Assembly (NCBI GenBank): GCA_022649165.1
Contig: JALCNR010000004.1
Coordinates: 118,933 to 182,932, forward strand
Reading direction: 5' to 3'
Source: Actinomyces sp.
GTDB taxonomy: Bacteria; Actinomycetota; Actinomycetes; Actinomycetales; Actinomycetaceae
DNA length: 64,000 nucleotides
Shown piece by piece: positions 23,744-34,223 of the stretch. The notes below the pieces were generated by a model. That model had not been told where the DNA came from. It searched no databases and was given only the letters and a program-made list of their open reading frames with translations. Positions within the stretch are counted from its first letter, which is position 1, and each line of letters starts with the position of its first letter. The translations under genes and the position numbers were made by a program.

Positions 23744-24625
23744 ATGGTCCGAGAGCTCCTGCGCGCCCCCAGCTGGGCGGATGCCGGTCGCCTCGTCGCC
23801 CGTGTCACGATGGCGGGTCCGCCCGTGTCGGCGACCGGGGCGGCCGTGTCGGTGGCCCGGCTGCGACGCGCCTCGCACTGGTCGGACGCCATGCTGGCCC
23901 CGCTGTCCGGCCTGGAGGAGGCGTCTGGCCGGGTCGCGGAACGCCCCACGGTCGTCGTCGACCGGCGCGGCGCCCTCTCGGCCTGCGGGCGGCTGGTCGA
24001 CGAGCTGAGGGACCAGCGCGCCCGGACCGCCCGCCCGCGTCCGGCGCTCCTGTCCCTGGCGGGCCCCGTGTGCGTGCTCCATACCGTCGGCCCGCGCCTG
24101 CACTCCCTATGGGACCCGGTGGGGCGGCGCCGCCTCCTGGTCGCCCCCAATGTCGTGGCGACGGCGGACCGGGCCTCGATGGACCAGATCGACTTCTCCC
24201 GCTGGGTCGCGTTGCGCGCCGGGCTGTGGGGCGTCCTCCATGAGCAGGCTCCCTGGCTGGCCCCCCACCTGTCCCACCTCATCGCCCGATGGCCGTCGGG
24301 GGCCGGGGACCTGACGCGCCTCGCGCTGGTGCTCGACCAGGTCGTCACCTGTGAGATGGACGCCCTGACGCCGCAGGACATCTCCTCGGTGCGGTGGATC
24401 CGGCGCACCGCCCAGGAGTCGATGGTGGGGGAGGGACTGAGCTCCCTGCGCCGGCTGGGGGCCGCCGTGGGAGACGTCGGCGAGGCCCGGGCCCGCGCGC
24501 ATGACCTGGCCCGCGTCATCGTCGGAGCCGGCGGCCAGGCGACCCTGCTGCGCTCCGCCGATCACCTGCCCACGGCCGAGGAGTTCGACCGCCCAGCGGC
24601 CTGGCTGGATCGTGTCGGACTCTGA
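23744..24625 (+). CDS. DUF2342-type zincin-family protein lacking the HExxH motif
   Basis: 293 residues. Length, the position between dacB and tilS, and segments such as PNVVATA followed by DFSRWVALR and APWLAPHLSHLI match the actinobacterial putative zinc-dependent metalloprotease family (DUF2342, once called F420-associated). In that family the helix reads WVCLHExTH; here the aligned residues are WVALRAGLW, so the two metal-binding histidines and the catalytic glutamate are gone. The fold is probably kept without protease activity. A scaffold or regulatory role is possible. The 3' end overlaps the likely tilS start by 14 bases. Confidence 0.7.
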   Translation: MVRELLRAPSWADAGRLVARVTMAGPPVSATGAAVSVARLRRASHWSDAMLAPLSGLEEASGRVAERPTVVVDRRGALSACGRLVDELRDQRARTARPRPALLSLAGPVCVLHTVGPRLHSLWDPVGRRRLLVAPNVVATADRASMDQIDFSRWVALRAGLWGVLHEQAPWLAPHLSHLIARWPSGAGDLTRLALVLDQVVTCEMDALTPQDISSVRWIRRTAQESMVGEGLSSLRRLGAAVGDVGEARARAHDLARVIVGAGGQATLLRSADHLPTAEEFDRPAAWLDRVGL

Positions 24626-25772
24626 CCGCCCGGCGGCCTGCCGCCTCCTCGGGCCCCACCCGGGCGGCGCGGCCGGCCGGGTGTCGACCGCGGTCCGCCG
24701 CTTCCTCGTCCACGCGATCCCCCCGGGCCGGGAGGGGGGCGCCGGCGTGCTCCTCGCGGTCTCCGGCGGCCGCGACTCGATGGCCCTGGCGGTGTGCGCC
24801 GTGGACATCTGCGCGCGCCGGGGCCTCGCCGTCCGCGCGCTGACGGTCGACCACGGATTGCGGGAGGGCTCGGCGCGGGAGGCGGGCGAGGTCGCCCACC
24901 GCCTGGCCGGGTTGGGGGCGGACGCCCGCGTCGCCGCCGTCGACGCCGGGGCCCCCGGGGGAGGCCCCGAGGCCGCCGCGCGCCGGGCGCGCCGGGAGGC
25001 CCTGGAGCGGGAGGCGCGCCGTCTGCGCCGCGACGCCGGCGTCGACCGCGTCCTCGTGCTGCTGGGCCACACGATGGACGACCAGGCGGAGACCGTGCTG
25101 CTGCGCCTCGCGCGGGGATCAGGCGTCGGATCGCTGCGCGCGATGGACCCGCTCACGGTGTGGGAGCCCGGACGGGTGGAGGCCGGCCGGCCCCTGCTCG
25201 GGATCCGGCGCCGCGAGACGGGGGCGTGCTGCGAGCAGCTGGGCCTCGCCTGGGTCGAGGATCCGACGAACAGCCCGGACGGGCCGTGGAGGGCCTCCGA
25301 CGGGTCCGCGCTGCGCCGGTCGGCCGTCCGGTCCCGCGCCCTGCCGGCGCTCGCGGAGGCGCTGGGCGTGGATCCCGTGCCCGCGCTCGCGCGGACGGCC
25401 CGGATGGCCGCCCTCGACGACGACGCCCTGGAGGAACAGGCCGGGCTGCTATGGGAGCGGGCCGTGAAGGTCGCGGACGCCGCGGGCGGCGCAGCGGGCG
25501 GGGGCGCCCTCGTCCTCGACTGCGCGGCGGACGCGCTGGCGCAGGCGCCCGCCGCGGTGCGCGACCGCGTGCTGCACCGGGCGATCCTCGCGGCCGGCGG
25601 CCGGTCGGGGGACGTGACGAGCGAGCATGTGGGCCGGGTGTCCGCCCTGGTCGCCGCCTGGAACGGGCAAGGGTCCGCCGATCTGCCGGGGCTGACGGCC
25701 CGGCGCCTTCCCGGGGGGGCGGTCCGGCTGGCCCCGGGGCGGCCGGGGGAGCGGGGGGCGCCCCGGAGGTGA
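24612..25772 (+). CDS. tilS: tRNA(Ile)-lysidine synthetase
   Basis: 386 residues if GTG 24612 is the start; GTG 24681 is an alternative, as neither has a strong Shine-Dalgarno. The N-type ATP pyrophosphatase loop is [12 protein letters not shown] near residue 50, followed by [12 protein letters not shown] and [20 protein letters not shown], all typical of TilS. It adds lysine to C34 of the CAU-anticodon isoleucine tRNA so that it reads AUA, and is essential in most bacteria. It lies directly upstream of hpt and ftsH, the order conserved in many actinobacteria and Firmicutes. Confidence 0.92.
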   Translation: MSDSDRPAACRLLGPHPGGAAGRVSTAVRRFLVHAIPPGREGGAGVLLAVSGGRDSMALAVCAVDICARRGLAVRALTVDHGLREGSAREAGEVAHRLAGLGADARVAAVDAGAPGGGPEAAARRARREALEREARRLRRDAGVDRVLVLLGHTMDDQAETVLLRLARGSGVGSLRAMDPLTVWEPGRVEAGRPLLGIRRRETGACCEQLGLAWVEDPTNSPDGPWRASDGSALRRSAVRSRALPALAEALGVDPVPALARTARMAALDDDALEEQAGLLWERAVKVADAAGGAAGGGALVLDCAADALAQAPAAVRDRVLHRAILAAGGRSGDVTSEHVGRVSALVAAWNGQGSADLPGLTARRLPGGAVRLAPGRPGERGAPRR

Positions 25773-25927
25773 GACAGCCCCGCGGCGCGGAGCGGTCCGC
25801 GCGCCCGCGGACGTCCGCCCTCAGCGAGAATGCGGGCCCGCGATGCCGCGCCGGCGGGAACTGTGGCACGCTTGGACCGTCCTGTTCCCCGCGGACACGG
25901 GGATTCGGCCCGGGGAAGGGGAACGGC

Positions 25928-26482
25928 GTGGACGCGTCGGACATGGGGGAGGACCTCACGAAGGTCCTGGTGGACGCCGATCAGATCGACCGCCGCCTCG
26001 ACCAGATCGCGGCTCAGATCGATCGCGACTACGCGGGGCGCGACCTGCTGCTGGTGGGGGTGCTCAAGGGGGCCGTCGTCGTGATGGCGGATCTGTCGCG
26101 CAAGCTCCACTCCCCCGTCGAGATCGACTGGATGGCGGTGTCCTCCTACGGGTCGGGCACGAAGTCCTCGGGCGTGGTGCGGATCCTCAAGGACCTCGAC
26201 ACCGACGTGCACGACCGGGACGTGCTGATCGTCGAGGACATCATCGACTCGGGGCTCACCCTCTCGTGGCTGAAGGACAACCTCGAGACCCGCGGCGCGT
26301 CCTCGGTGCGCATCGCGGCGCTGCTGCGCAAGCCCGACGCGGTCAAGGTCGAGGTCGACGTCGCCTACGTCGGCTTCGACATCCCGAACGAGTTCGTGGT
26401 CGGTTACGGCCTGGACTACGACGAGCGGTACCGTCATCTGCCCTTCGTCGGAACCCTGGCGCCCCACGTGTACAGCGACTGA
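25928..26482 (+). CDS. hpt: Hypoxanthine phosphoribosyltransferase
   Basis: 184 residues from GTG 25928, where AAGGGG lies six bases upstream; ATG 25943 is an alternative. The PRPP-binding motif [16 protein letters not shown] is intact, and [15 protein letters not shown] and [15 protein letters not shown] match the purine salvage family. It converts hypoxanthine or guanine plus PRPP to IMP or GMP in the cytosol. It sits between tilS and ftsH. Confidence 0.93.
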   Translation: MDASDMGEDLTKVLVDADQIDRRLDQIAAQIDRDYAGRDLLLVGVLKGAVVVMADLSRKLHSPVEIDWMAVSSYGSGTKSSGVVRILKDLDTDVHDRDVLIVEDIIDSGLTLSWLKDNLETRGASSVRIAALLRKPDAVKVEVDVAYVGFDIPNEFVVGYGLDYDERYRHLPFVGTLAPHVYSD

Positions 26483-26542
26483 CACCTGTCTCCGGGCGGC
26501 CGGCCCGGGGCGCGACCGACTCAGAAGGACAGAAGGACTTTC

Positions 26543-28564
26543 GTGGCCGACAACGCAAGCAAGAAGAGGGTCAACTGGACCTACATCCTGGTGCCGCTGC
26601 TGGTGCTGGTCGTGGGGGGCTGGTTCGTGTGGCGCATGTTCCAGCCGCAGACGGTGGACACCTCCGAGGGCCTGGAGATCCTCAAGGGCACGACGGTCGA
26701 GCGGGTCGTCGTCAACGACTCCACCCAACAGGTCAACCTCCTGCTCTCCGAGGACTACACACACCAGTCGACAGGCGCCGGGGACGCGACGCGCAACCTG
26801 GGCAAGGCGATCGCTTTCACCTACGCGGGCTCGGAGACGTCCGCGGTGATCCGCGCCGTCCAGGACGTCGATCCCGCCCAGGGGTGGAACGCGGTGCATC
26901 CGCAGACGTCCTTCCTGGGCTCGATGCTGCAGCTCCTCGTGCCGATGCTGCTGTTCCTCGGCCTGTTCTGGTGGCTGATGTCGCGGATGAGCGGCTCCCG
27001 GATGATGGGAGGGTTCGCCCAGTCGCGCGCGAAGGACGTCAGCCAGGAGCGCCCCGACGTCACCTTCGAGGACGTCGCCGGCGAGGACGAGGCCGTCGAG
27101 GAGCTCGAGGAGATCCGCGAGTTCCTGTCGAACCCCGACAAGTTCCACAAGGTCGGCGCGCGCATCCCGCGCGGCGTGCTGCTCTACGGCCCGCCCGGCA
27201 CCGGGAAGACGCTGCTGGCCAAGGCCGTGGCGGGAGAGGCGCGGGTGCCGTTCTTCTCGATCTCGGGATCGGAGTTCATGGAGCTCTACGTGGGCGTGGG
27301 CGCCTCGCGTGTGCGCGACCTGTTCGACCGGGCGAAGAAGGCCTCCCCGGCCATCATCTTCGTCGACGAGATCGACGCGGTGGGCCGCCACCGCGGCTCC
27401 GGCATCGGCGGCGGGAACGACGAGCGCGAGCAGACCCTCAACCAGCTGCTCGTCGAGATGGACGGCTTCGACGAGCGCGCCAACGTCATCCTCATCGCGG
27501 CCACCAACCGGCCGGACATCCTGGACCCCGCCCTGCTGCGACCCGGGCGCTTCGATCGGCAGATCTCCGTGGAGGCCCCGGACCTCAAGGGCCGTGAGGC
27601 GATCCTGCGCGTGCACTCGCAGGGCAAGCCGATGACCCCCGACGTCGACCTGCACCAGGTCGCCAAGCGGACCCCCGGCTTCACGGGCGCGGACCTGGCC
27701 AACGTCCTCAACGAGGCCGCCCTGCTGACGGCCCGCTCCAACGCGGACCTCATCGACAATCGCGCGATCGACGAGGCCATCGACCGCGTCATCGCCGGCC
27801 CCCAGAAGCGCACCCGGGTGATGAACGAGCACGACAAGGCCGTCACCGCCTATCACGAGGGCGGACACGCCCTGTGCGCCGCGGCCCTGCGCTACACCGA
27901 CCCGGTGACGAAGGTGACGATCCTCCCGAGAGGGCGGGCGCTCGGCTACACGATGGTGATGCCCACGGAGGACCGCTACTCGAAGACCCGCAATCAGCTG
28001 CTCGACGACCTGGTCTACGCCATGGGCGGGCGCGTCGCGGAGGAGATGGTCTTCCGCGATCCCTCCACCGGCGCGTCGAACGACATCGAGAAGGCGACCG
28101 AGAGCGCACGGGCGATGGTCACCGAGTATGGCATGTCCGCGCGCGTCGGCAACGTCAAGCTGGGATCCTCGGACACCGATCCCTTCGTCGGGCGCGAGGT
28201 GGGTCGCGGGGGCCAGCGCCCCTACTCCGACCAGGTCGCGGCCGTCGTCGACGAGGAGGTGCGCACCCTGCTGGACGACGCCACCCGTGAGGCCTGGGAG
28301 ATCCTCTCCCGCAACCGGGAGGTCCTCGACGACCTGGCCTCGCGCCTCCTGGAGGCCGAGACCCTGGACGAGCGCCAGCTCGCCGAGGTCTTCTCGAGGA
28401 TCCAGAAGCAGCCCGAGCGCCCGGTGTGGAACTACGGCGCCGACGCCGCCGTGGAGGGCGCCGTCTTCGGGCGGCCCGTGGCCGGAGGAGAGGAGCCGGC
28501 GCACTCCCAGCCCACCGATCCCCATAGCACCGCATTCACGCCGGCACAGGAGGCAGACCACTGA
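26543..28564 (+). CDS. ftsH: ATP-dependent zinc metalloprotease FtsH
   Basis: 673 residues from GTG 26543. Two membrane helices (about 13-31 and 130-150) flank an extracytoplasmic loop. The AAA domain has Walker [12 protein letters not shown] (about 215-225), Walker [10 protein letters not shown] and the second region of homology ending in RPGRFDRQI. The peptidase motif HEGGH has the zinc ligands His438 and His442. FtsH unfolds and degrades membrane proteins and some cytosolic regulators. The stop overlaps the folE start as TGATG, tying it to the folate genes. Confidence 0.97.
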   Translation: MADNASKKRVNWTYILVPLLVLVVGGWFVWRMFQPQTVDTSEGLEILKGTTVERVVVNDSTQQVNLLLSEDYTHQSTGAGDATRNLGKAIAFTYAGSETSAVIRAVQDVDPAQGWNAVHPQTSFLGSMLQLLVPMLLFLGLFWWLMSRMSGSRMMGGFAQSRAKDVSQERPDVTFEDVAGEDEAVEELEEIREFLSNPDKFHKVGARIPRGVLLYGPPGTGKTLLAKAVAGEARVPFFSISGSEFMELYVGVGASRVRDLFDRAKKASPAIIFVDEIDAVGRHRGSGIGGGNDEREQTLNQLLVEMDGFDERANVILIAATNRPDILDPALLRPGRFDRQISVEAPDLKGREAILRVHSQGKPMTPDVDLHQVAKRTPGFTGADLANVLNEAALLTARSNADLIDNRAIDEAIDRVIAGPQKRTRVMNEHDKAVTAYHEGGHALCAAALRYTDPVTKVTILPRGRALGYTMVMPTEDRYSKTRNQLLDDLVYAMGGRVAEEMVFRDPSTGASNDIEKATESARAMVTEYGMSARVGNVKLGSSDTDPFVGREVGRGGQRPYSDQVAAVVDEEVRTLLDDATREAWEILSRNREVLDDLASRLLEAETLDERQLAEVFSRIQKQPERPVWNYGADAAVEGAVFGRPVAGGEEPAHSQPTDPHSTAFTPAQEADH

Positions 28565-29130
28565 TGTATGACCAGGCGGGCGTCGAGCGCGCCATCCGCG
28601 ACCTTCTCATCGCCGTGGGGGAGGACCCGGATCGCGAGGGGCTGCGCGACACGCCCGCGCGTCTGGGCCGCTCCTGGCGGGAGCTCCTGGCCGGCATGGA
28701 GGAGGACCCGCGCAAGCACCTGCGCACCCTGTTCACCACCGGCACCGACGAGCTGGTGCTGGTCCGCGACATCGAGTTCTCCTCGGTGTGCGAGCACCAC
28801 CTGCTGCCCTTCCGCGGCCGCGCCCATGTCGGGTACATCCCAGCGGACGGGCGCGTGACGGGGCTGTCGAAGCTGGCGCGCGTCGTCGAGGGGTACGCCC
28901 GGCGCCCCCAGCTGCAGGAGCGCCTGACCAGCCAGATCGCGGACGCGATCGATGGGGAGCTGCACCCCCAGGGCGTCATCGTGGTCCTGGAGGCGGAGCA
29001 CATGTGCATGTCGATGCGCGGCGTGCGCAAGCCCGAGGCGAGCACCGTCACCTCCGCCCTGCGCGGGATCCTGCGCTCCCCCGCGACCCGCGCGGAGACG
29101 ATGTCGCTGATCCTGGGGGGCCATCGGTGA
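28564..29130 (+). CDS. folE: GTP cyclohydrolase I
   Basis: 188 residues, a standard length. The enzyme opens GTP to dihydroneopterin triphosphate, committing to folate. The zinc and substrate motifs are present: [20 protein letters not shown] with the Cys-His pair, and [13 protein letters not shown] carrying the second Cys. It is translationally coupled to ftsH at its start and overlaps folP by four bases (GTGA). Confidence 0.96.
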   Translation: MYDQAGVERAIRDLLIAVGEDPDREGLRDTPARLGRSWRELLAGMEEDPRKHLRTLFTTGTDELVLVRDIEFSSVCEHHLLPFRGRAHVGYIPADGRVTGLSKLARVVEGYARRPQLQERLTSQIADAIDGELHPQGVIVVLEAEHMCMSMRGVRKPEASTVTSALRGILRSPATRAETMSLILGGHR

Positions 29131-29972
29131 CGAGGGCGGTCCCTGCCCCCCGCCTGCCCGACGGCTTCTCCCTGCCCACCGGCCGCCTGCTGGTGATGGG
29201 CATCCTCAACGTGACACCGGACTCCTTCTCCGACGGGGGCCGCTTCGCGGATCCCGCCGCGGCCCTCGCCCACGCCGAGGAGATGATGGAGGCCGGGGCC
29301 GACCTCGTCGACGTCGGCGGGGAGTCGACGCGCCCGGGCTCCACCCGGCTCACCGGCGAGCAGGAGTGGGCGCGCATCGGGGGCATCGTGGGGGCGCTGG
29401 CCCGGCGGGGCGTCGTGGTCTCCGTCGACACCGTCCATGCGGGCACGGCCAGGCGCGCGGCGGACGCGGGGGCCGCGATCGTCAATGACGTCTCGGGCGG
29501 GCGCCACGACCCGGCGATGAACGCCGCCGTCGCGGCCTCGGGCTGCGCCCTGGTCGTCCAGCATTGGCGCGGCTTCCCCGGCGCCGCGGACGAGGACTTC
29601 CGCTACGGGCCCGACCTGGTCGGAGACCTCATGGCGGAGACCGGCCGCCAGGTGCGCGCCGCCCTGGACGCCGGGGTGGACCCGTCCCGCATCGTCGTGG
29701 ATCCCGGTCTGGGCTTCTCCCTGCGGGCCGAGCAGTCGTGGGAGGTCGTGTCCTCGCTGGGCCGCCTGCGCGACCTCGGGTACCCTGTGTTGATCGGGGC
29801 CTCCCGCAAGCGCTTCCTGGAGGGCGCGTGCGGAGGGGACCGCGACGCCGCAACCGCAGCCGTCACCCGCCGGGCGCAGGAGGCGGGGATGTGGGCGGTC
29901 CGCGTGCACGACGTCGCTCCGAACGCGCGGCTGGTCCGCGCCGCCGACACCGCGGGGAGGGAATGGGCGTGA
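29127..29972 (+). CDS. folP: Dihydropteroate synthase
   Basis: 281 residues from GTG 29127, overlapping folE by four bases. The pterin-binding signature is [16 protein letters not shown] near residue 24 and [11 protein letters not shown] near 62; IVNDVSGG and IGASRKRFL complete the barrel. It joins p-aminobenzoate to the pterin pyrophosphate and is the sulfonamide target. Its stop overlaps the folB-folK start. Confidence 0.95.
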   Translation: MTRAVPAPRLPDGFSLPTGRLLVMGILNVTPDSFSDGGRFADPAAALAHAEEMMEAGADLVDVGGESTRPGSTRLTGEQEWARIGGIVGALARRGVVVSVDTVHAGTARRAADAGAAIVNDVSGGRHDPAMNAAVAASGCALVVQHWRGFPGAADEDFRYGPDLVGDLMAETGRQVRAALDAGVDPSRIVVDPGLGFSLRAEQSWEVVSSLGRLRDLGYPVLIGASRKRFLEGACGGDRDAATAAVTRRAQEAGMWAVRVHDVAPNARLVRAADTAGREWA

Positions 29973-31849
29973 GTGGCATCTTCGACATCATCACCCTGCG
30001 CGGGCTGTCGGCCCGCGGGCATCACGGGGTCTACCCCTTCGAGCGGGAGGGCACCCAGCCCTTCACCGTCGACCTGTCGCTGTGGGTGGACACGCGCCGC
30101 GCCGCCGCCGCGGACGATCTGGACCTCACGGTCGACTACGGGGAGATCGCCGGGGAGGCCGTCGCCGTCCTCGAGGGCCCGTCCGTGTACCTCCTGGAGA
30201 CCCTGGCCCAGCGCATCGCGGAGGCGGCCCTGGCCCATCCGCGCGTCCACGGCGTGGAGGTGACGCTCCACAAGCCGATGGCTCCTCTGCGGCAGCAGTT
30301 CTCCGACGTCGCTATCACGATCCGGCGCGGCGCGGCGGCGGAGTCGGCCTCGTCCGCGGGCGCGCCCAGCGGGAGCGCCACCCGGGACGAGGCCTCGGCC
30401 ATGGCCGTCGCGGAGCCGGGCGGGCGGCGCTCCCAGCCGGCACGAGACACGGCGGGGTGGAAGCGCGTCGTGCTGGCCCTGGGGGCCAACCTCGGGGACC
30501 CGCCCACGACGCTGGCCCGCGCCGTCGGGGACCTCGTCGACGTGGATGGGCTGGAGGTCGATGAGGTTTCGCCGCTGGTGCGCACCCTTCCCGTCCTCGG
30601 ACCCGGACAAGCCGCGCAGCCCGACTACTGGAACGCGGTGGTCCTGGCGCGGACCGGTCTGGATCCGCGGGAGCTGCTGGCGGCCACCTCCGCGATCGAG
30701 GACCGGTCGGGCCGGATCCGGCACGAGCGCTGGGGGGCGCGCACCCTCGACATCGACATCATCCAGATCCAGGGGGTCGCCTCCGATGACCCCGCCCTGA
30801 CGCTGCCCCACCCGAGGGCGCGCTCGCGGGCGTTCGTGCTGGTCCCCTGGGAGCTGGCGGACCCCGACGCCGTCCTGGAGGGGGCCGGTCGCGTCGAGTT
30901 GCTGGCGCGCACGGCGCCCGACCGCGACGGGATCCGCGACGCCGTCTCCGACTGGCTGGAGGAACCCGAGTCCGTGGCCGCCGAGTCCGACCGCGTGCTC
31001 GCGGGGCACGCCTCCCAGCCGGTTCTGCCGACCCCCGCCGGCGGCTCGGTGGTCGTGGCGGTTCCGGGTCCGCGCGTATCGGGTCACAGCCGGATCGATC
31101 GACTGCCCGAGACCTCGCAGAAGGATCTGCGCCCCGACGGGTCCGGCGCGGATTACCTCTGGCGCAAGCTGTGGGCCCAGTGGGGGGCGGACACCGCTTC
31201 CAGCGCGTCGCCCCAGGCGGCCTCGGGTCCGCAGCGGCCGGCCCCGCCGCCCGCTGCGGTCACAGCCCCGCGGGCCGCGCGCGCCGAGGGCCGTCGCCCC
31301 GCGCCGGAGGCGGGCGCCGCCCCGGAGCCGTCGGCTCCGGCTCCCGCCCCCGCCCCGGCGGCCGCCGTCTCCCAGGAGAACCACCGGAGCGGGGCGCGGC
31401 CGGCCTCCCCGGGCCGGCGGCGCGCCCCGAAATGGGTGCCGGTTCGCGCCGGCGCCCGGACCGCCTCCCCGGCAGCCGCCGCTCCCTCCTCCGGCGACGC
31501 GCCGGAGTCCGCCGGCGGCGCGGCCCGCGCGCCGGAGGGCCCGCCCTCGTTACCCGCCTGGAACTTCCCCCCGCGCGAGGACGTGCGCATCGTGGACGAC
31601 GCGCGCGACCTCGGCTCGGCTGCGCCGGTGGGCGAGGCGAGCGCGGGGAGCGGACCGGCGCCCGCCGGAGAGGCGGCGCCGCGGAGGCGGTCGATCCTCG
31701 ACCCGAAGCTCCCCCCCTCGGCCGCGACCGGGACGCTGCCGCGTGACACGCCGGGGCCGACCACTTCCATCATGCGGCGCGTCACCGTCCGCCCGACGGT
31801 CACCGGCCAGCAGCCGATCGTCCGTCGGGACGGCGGTCGGGGGCGGTGA
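29969..31849 (+). CDS. folK: Bifunctional dihydroneopterin aldolase / HPPK with long disordered tail
   Basis: 626 residues from GTG 29969, which overlaps the folP stop (GTGA) and has GGGAGGG seven bases upstream; ATG 29963 is a less well spaced alternative. Residues 1-118 are FolB (LRGLSARGHHGVYPFEREG; HKPMAPLRQQFSDVAI). Residues about 165-325 are FolK (VVLALGANLGDPPTTL; ERWGARTLDIDII; LPHPRARSRAFVLVPW). The enzyme makes 6-hydroxymethyl-dihydropterin and pyrophosphorylates it. The remaining 300 residues are Pro/Ala/Arg-rich with islands such as LWRKLWAQWG and PAWNFPPREDVRIVDDAR; their role is unknown. It overlaps the DUF3180 gene by four bases. Confidence 0.9.
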   Translation: MSGIFDIITLRGLSARGHHGVYPFEREGTQPFTVDLSLWVDTRRAAAADDLDLTVDYGEIAGEAVAVLEGPSVYLLETLAQRIAEAALAHPRVHGVEVTLHKPMAPLRQQFSDVAITIRRGAAAESASSAGAPSGSATRDEASAMAVAEPGGRRSQPARDTAGWKRVVLALGANLGDPPTTLARAVGDLVDVDGLEVDEVSPLVRTLPVLGPGQAAQPDYWNAVVLARTGLDPRELLAATSAIEDRSGRIRHERWGARTLDIDIIQIQGVASDDPALTLPHPRARSRAFVLVPWELADPDAVLEGAGRVELLARTAPDRDGIRDAVSDWLEEPESVAAESDRVLAGHASQPVLPTPAGGSVVVAVPGPRVSGHSRIDRLPETSQKDLRPDGSGADYLWRKLWAQWGADTASSASPQAASGPQRPAPPPAAVTAPRAARAEGRRPAPEAGAAPEPSAPAPAPAPAAAVSQENHRSGARPASPGRRRAPKWVPVRAGARTASPAAAAPSSGDAPESAGGAARAPEGPPSLPAWNFPPREDVRIVDDARDLGSAAPVGEASAGSGPAPAGEAAPRRRSILDPKLPPSAATGTLPRDTPGPTTSIMRRVTVRPTVTGQQPIVRRDGGRGR

Positions 31850-32337
31850 CGCCCCAGTCGATCGGCCAGTTGGGGCTCATCGCCGCCGTCTGCGCCGGCG
31901 CCAGCGCCCTGGTCAGCGCCGTCCTGGTCGGGACCGGCCGCAGCCCCGTCATCGTCACCCCGTATCTCGCGGTCGTCCTGCTGACGCTGGCGGCGGTGCT
32001 GCTGTGGGCGGGCGTGGCCGTGCGGCGGATGCGCGCCCACCGGCGCACCTGGATGACCCCGCTGCTCGCGATGCGCACGGCGGTGGCCGCCCGGGCCGCC
32101 TCCTTGGCCGGGTCCGTGTGCCTGGGTCTGCTCGCCGGCGTCGCGGCCATCGGCGCGCTGCGGCTGGAGGCCTCCGCGATGGCGTCCTCGGCGGGCTCGG
32201 CGGGGCTCGGCGTCCTCGCCTCGCTGGTTCTCGTCGTCGTGGGCGTGATCGTGGAGCGGTGGTGCCTCATCCGCCCCGACGACCAGGACCGTGACGGCGC
32301 CGCTGGGACCCGCCGCGCCCCCGGCATGCCCGCGTGA
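31846..32337 (+). CDS. DUF3180 membrane protein
   Basis: 163 residues from GTG 31846 (GTGA overlap with the folate fusion). Four hydrophobic helices are visible (about 8-30, 38-60, 82-105, 118-140). This small membrane family regularly follows folK in actinobacteria, which fits the DUF3180 assignment. Function unknown; the coupling suggests co-production with the folate enzymes. Confidence 0.75.
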   Translation: MTPQSIGQLGLIAAVCAGASALVSAVLVGTGRSPVIVTPYLAVVLLTLAAVLLWAGVAVRRMRAHRRTWMTPLLAMRTAVAARAASLAGSVCLGLLAGVAAIGALRLEASAMASSAGSAGLGVLASLVLVVVGVIVERWCLIRPDDQDRDGAAGTRRAPGMPA

Positions 32338-32370
32338 CGGGCGGGGCGGCGGACAGGTACGGTCGGCACC

Positions 32371-33060
32371 ATGACGGCGACGCGGAGGAGGACGGCCAAT
32401 CTGTGGCCCCGGCGCATCCTCACGGGGCTCGCCCTGGTGGCGGCCGTCGCGCTGCTGGTCCTCGGGGCTGTGCGGCTGGTCGGCGCGCTGGGGAACGCGG
32501 TGTCCAGGGGCGGCGGGGACGACGCGACGTCCGAGTCGGGCCAGTCGGGCGATGACGCGCAGTCGGGTCCCGGGCTCGCCGACAGGATGTCCGGCGGGAC
32601 GTCCGGCCTGCAGTCCGTCGTCATCGACCCGTGTTCGGCCCAGGACCTGACGGTCCAGATCGGCGTCTCCGGCCCCGTCGCCGTGGGGGCGGGCGCCACC
32701 GTCCAGGTGACTCTCACCGGGGCCTCGGCGGCGGACTGCTCGATGACGACCGGCCAGCTGGCCCTGCGCGTCCTCAGCGGCGACCAGGTGATCGCCGACG
32801 GCTCCGCCTGCCAGGCGACGGACGGCCAGTCGGGGGAGGGGGCCGACGCGGCGACCGGGTCGGGGACGCCCCTCCTGTTCGCGACGGGCGACTCGTGGTC
32901 GGGGACGCTCACCTGGGACGGCGGCGTCCACGACGGATGCGGCGCGCTGGACGCCGACGGGGACGGCGCGGGCGACATCGCCGACGCTGGGACCTACCGC
33001 GCGCAGGTCCTGCTCGACGGCCAGCGGATCGGCGACGAGGCGGTCTTCGAGGTCCGGTAG
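32371..33060 (+). CDS. Hypothetical membrane-anchored extracytoplasmic protein
   Basis: 229 residues. One hydrophobic segment (about 18-38) follows a basic N-terminus, then a Ser/Gln/Asp-rich linker and a beta-rich domain with four cysteines (DPCSAQD, ADCSMTT, SACQATD, DGCGALD) that could form disulphides outside the cell. No family recognised. A -10-like TACGGT at 32358-32363 lies seven bases before the ATG and no ribosome binding site is seen, so it may be leaderless. Convergent with disA. Confidence 0.55.
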   Translation: MTATRRRTANLWPRRILTGLALVAAVALLVLGAVRLVGALGNAVSRGGGDDATSESGQSGDDAQSGPGLADRMSGGTSGLQSVVIDPCSAQDLTVQIGVSGPVAVGAGATVQVTLTGASAADCSMTTGQLALRVLSGDQVIADGSACQATDGQSGEGADAATGSGTPLLFATGDSWSGTLTWDGGVHDGCGALDADGDGAGDIADAGTYRAQVLLDGQRIGDEAVFEVR

Positions 33061-33082
33061 GCGCCCCAGGGCCGGCGCCGGG

Positions 33083-34153
33083 TCACCAGCCGACGACGCC
33101 CGCGGCCGCCATCGCGTGCTGCCGCTCGAGGTTCTCGTGGATGAGCTTGGCGCGGTAGGGCCCGATCCCCTCGATCTTCTGAAGGTCCTCGACGCTGGCG
33201 GCGCGCAGCTCGGAGAGCGAGTCCCAGTTCTCCGCGATCGTCTTGATGACGCTCCACGGCAGGCGGGGGACCAGCGAGAGGGCGCGGATGCCGCGGGGCT
33301 GGATGATGCGGTCGAGGTCCGCGATGTCGAAGACGCCCAGGCCCAGGACGTTCGCGATGGCGGTGAGGTCGATGAGCTGGTCGCCGCCGAGCTCGGACAG
33401 CTGGCTCTCCGCGGCGGCGACCGCGGAAGACGTGTGGACGTAGTCGCGCAGGACCAGCGCGCGCTCGGAGGCCGAGCCGCGCACCAGGTCATCGACCTGG
33501 AGGGCGAGCAGCCGGCCGTCGGATCCCAACTCTTCCAGGTAGCCGTTGATCTCGGAGGTGATCCGGCGGATCATCTCCATGCGCTGGATCACGGTGGCGA
33601 CGTCGCGGACGGTCGCGGAGTCGCGCATCTCGAGGATGGTGAGGGTCTGGAGGACCTCGTCGAGGCGCTGGCAGTAGCGGTCGAGAGTGTCCACCGCCTG
33701 GTTGGCGCGGGCGAGGAGGGCCTCGGGCTCGTACAGCGGGTGGTGGAGGTCTCCGACGTAGATCGAGATGAGCCGCATCGAGGCGGACAGGGACAGCACG
33801 GGCAGCCCGGTCTGGCGGGCCGTGCGCTGAGCCGTCCGGTGGCGCATGCCCGACTCGTCGGTCGGGATCGAGGGGTCGGGCAGCAGCTGGACGTTCGCGC
33901 GGCGGATCCGCCAGTTGTCGGTGTCCAGGACCACGGCGCCGTCCATCTTGCACAGCTCGCGCAGGCGGGCGGGCGTGAACTCCACGTCGAGCTCGAAGCC
34001 GCCGGAGCACAGGGCCTCGACCTCGGGGGTGAACCCGAGGACGATGAGCGCCCCCGTGTGGGAATGCTGGATGCGGTCGAGTCCTTCGCGGAGCGCGGTT
34101 CCGGGGGCGATCAGCTGGAGGGCCGATCGGAGCGTCGCCTGATCTGAGTTCAT
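33083..34153 (-). CDS. disA: DNA integrity scanning diadenylate cyclase
   Basis: 356 residues. The N-terminal DAC domain has the catalytic DGAVVLD and the RHR motif (GMRHRTAQR). The middle helical spine and the C-terminal helix-hairpin-helix DNA-binding region (LQKIEGIGPYRAKLIHENL) match DisA. It makes cyclic di-AMP from two ATP and is inhibited at branched DNA. The start ATG has CAGGAG close upstream, and a -10-like TAGACT lies further upstream. It lies next to radA, the usual partner in DisA neighbourhoods. Confidence 0.96.
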   Translation of the reverse strand: MNSDQATLRSALQLIAPGTALREGLDRIQHSHTGALIVLGFTPEVEALCSGGFELDVEFTPARLRELCKMDGAVVLDTDNWRIRRANVQLLPDPSIPTDESGMRHRTAQRTARQTGLPVLSLSASMRLISIYVGDLHHPLYEPEALLARANQAVDTLDRYCQRLDEVLQTLTILEMRDSATVRDVATVIQRMEMIRRITSEINGYLEELGSDGRLLALQVDDLVRGSASERALVLRDYVHTSSAVAAAESQLSELGGDQLIDLTAIANVLGLGVFDIADLDRIIQPRGIRALSLVPRLPWSVIKTIAENWDSLSELRAASVEDLQKIEGIGPYRAKLIHENLERQHAMAAAGVVGW

Positions 34154-34223
34154 GTCTCCTGACTGTCCTCCGCCCGGGATATGAAGCAGCGGATGCCGAC
34201 TACCCCTTGAGTCTACGGCAGGT

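Noticed and set aside
24107..28561. 1484-codon minus-strand frame over tilS-hpt-ftsH
   Set aside because: Antisense to three conserved genes; no domain signal.
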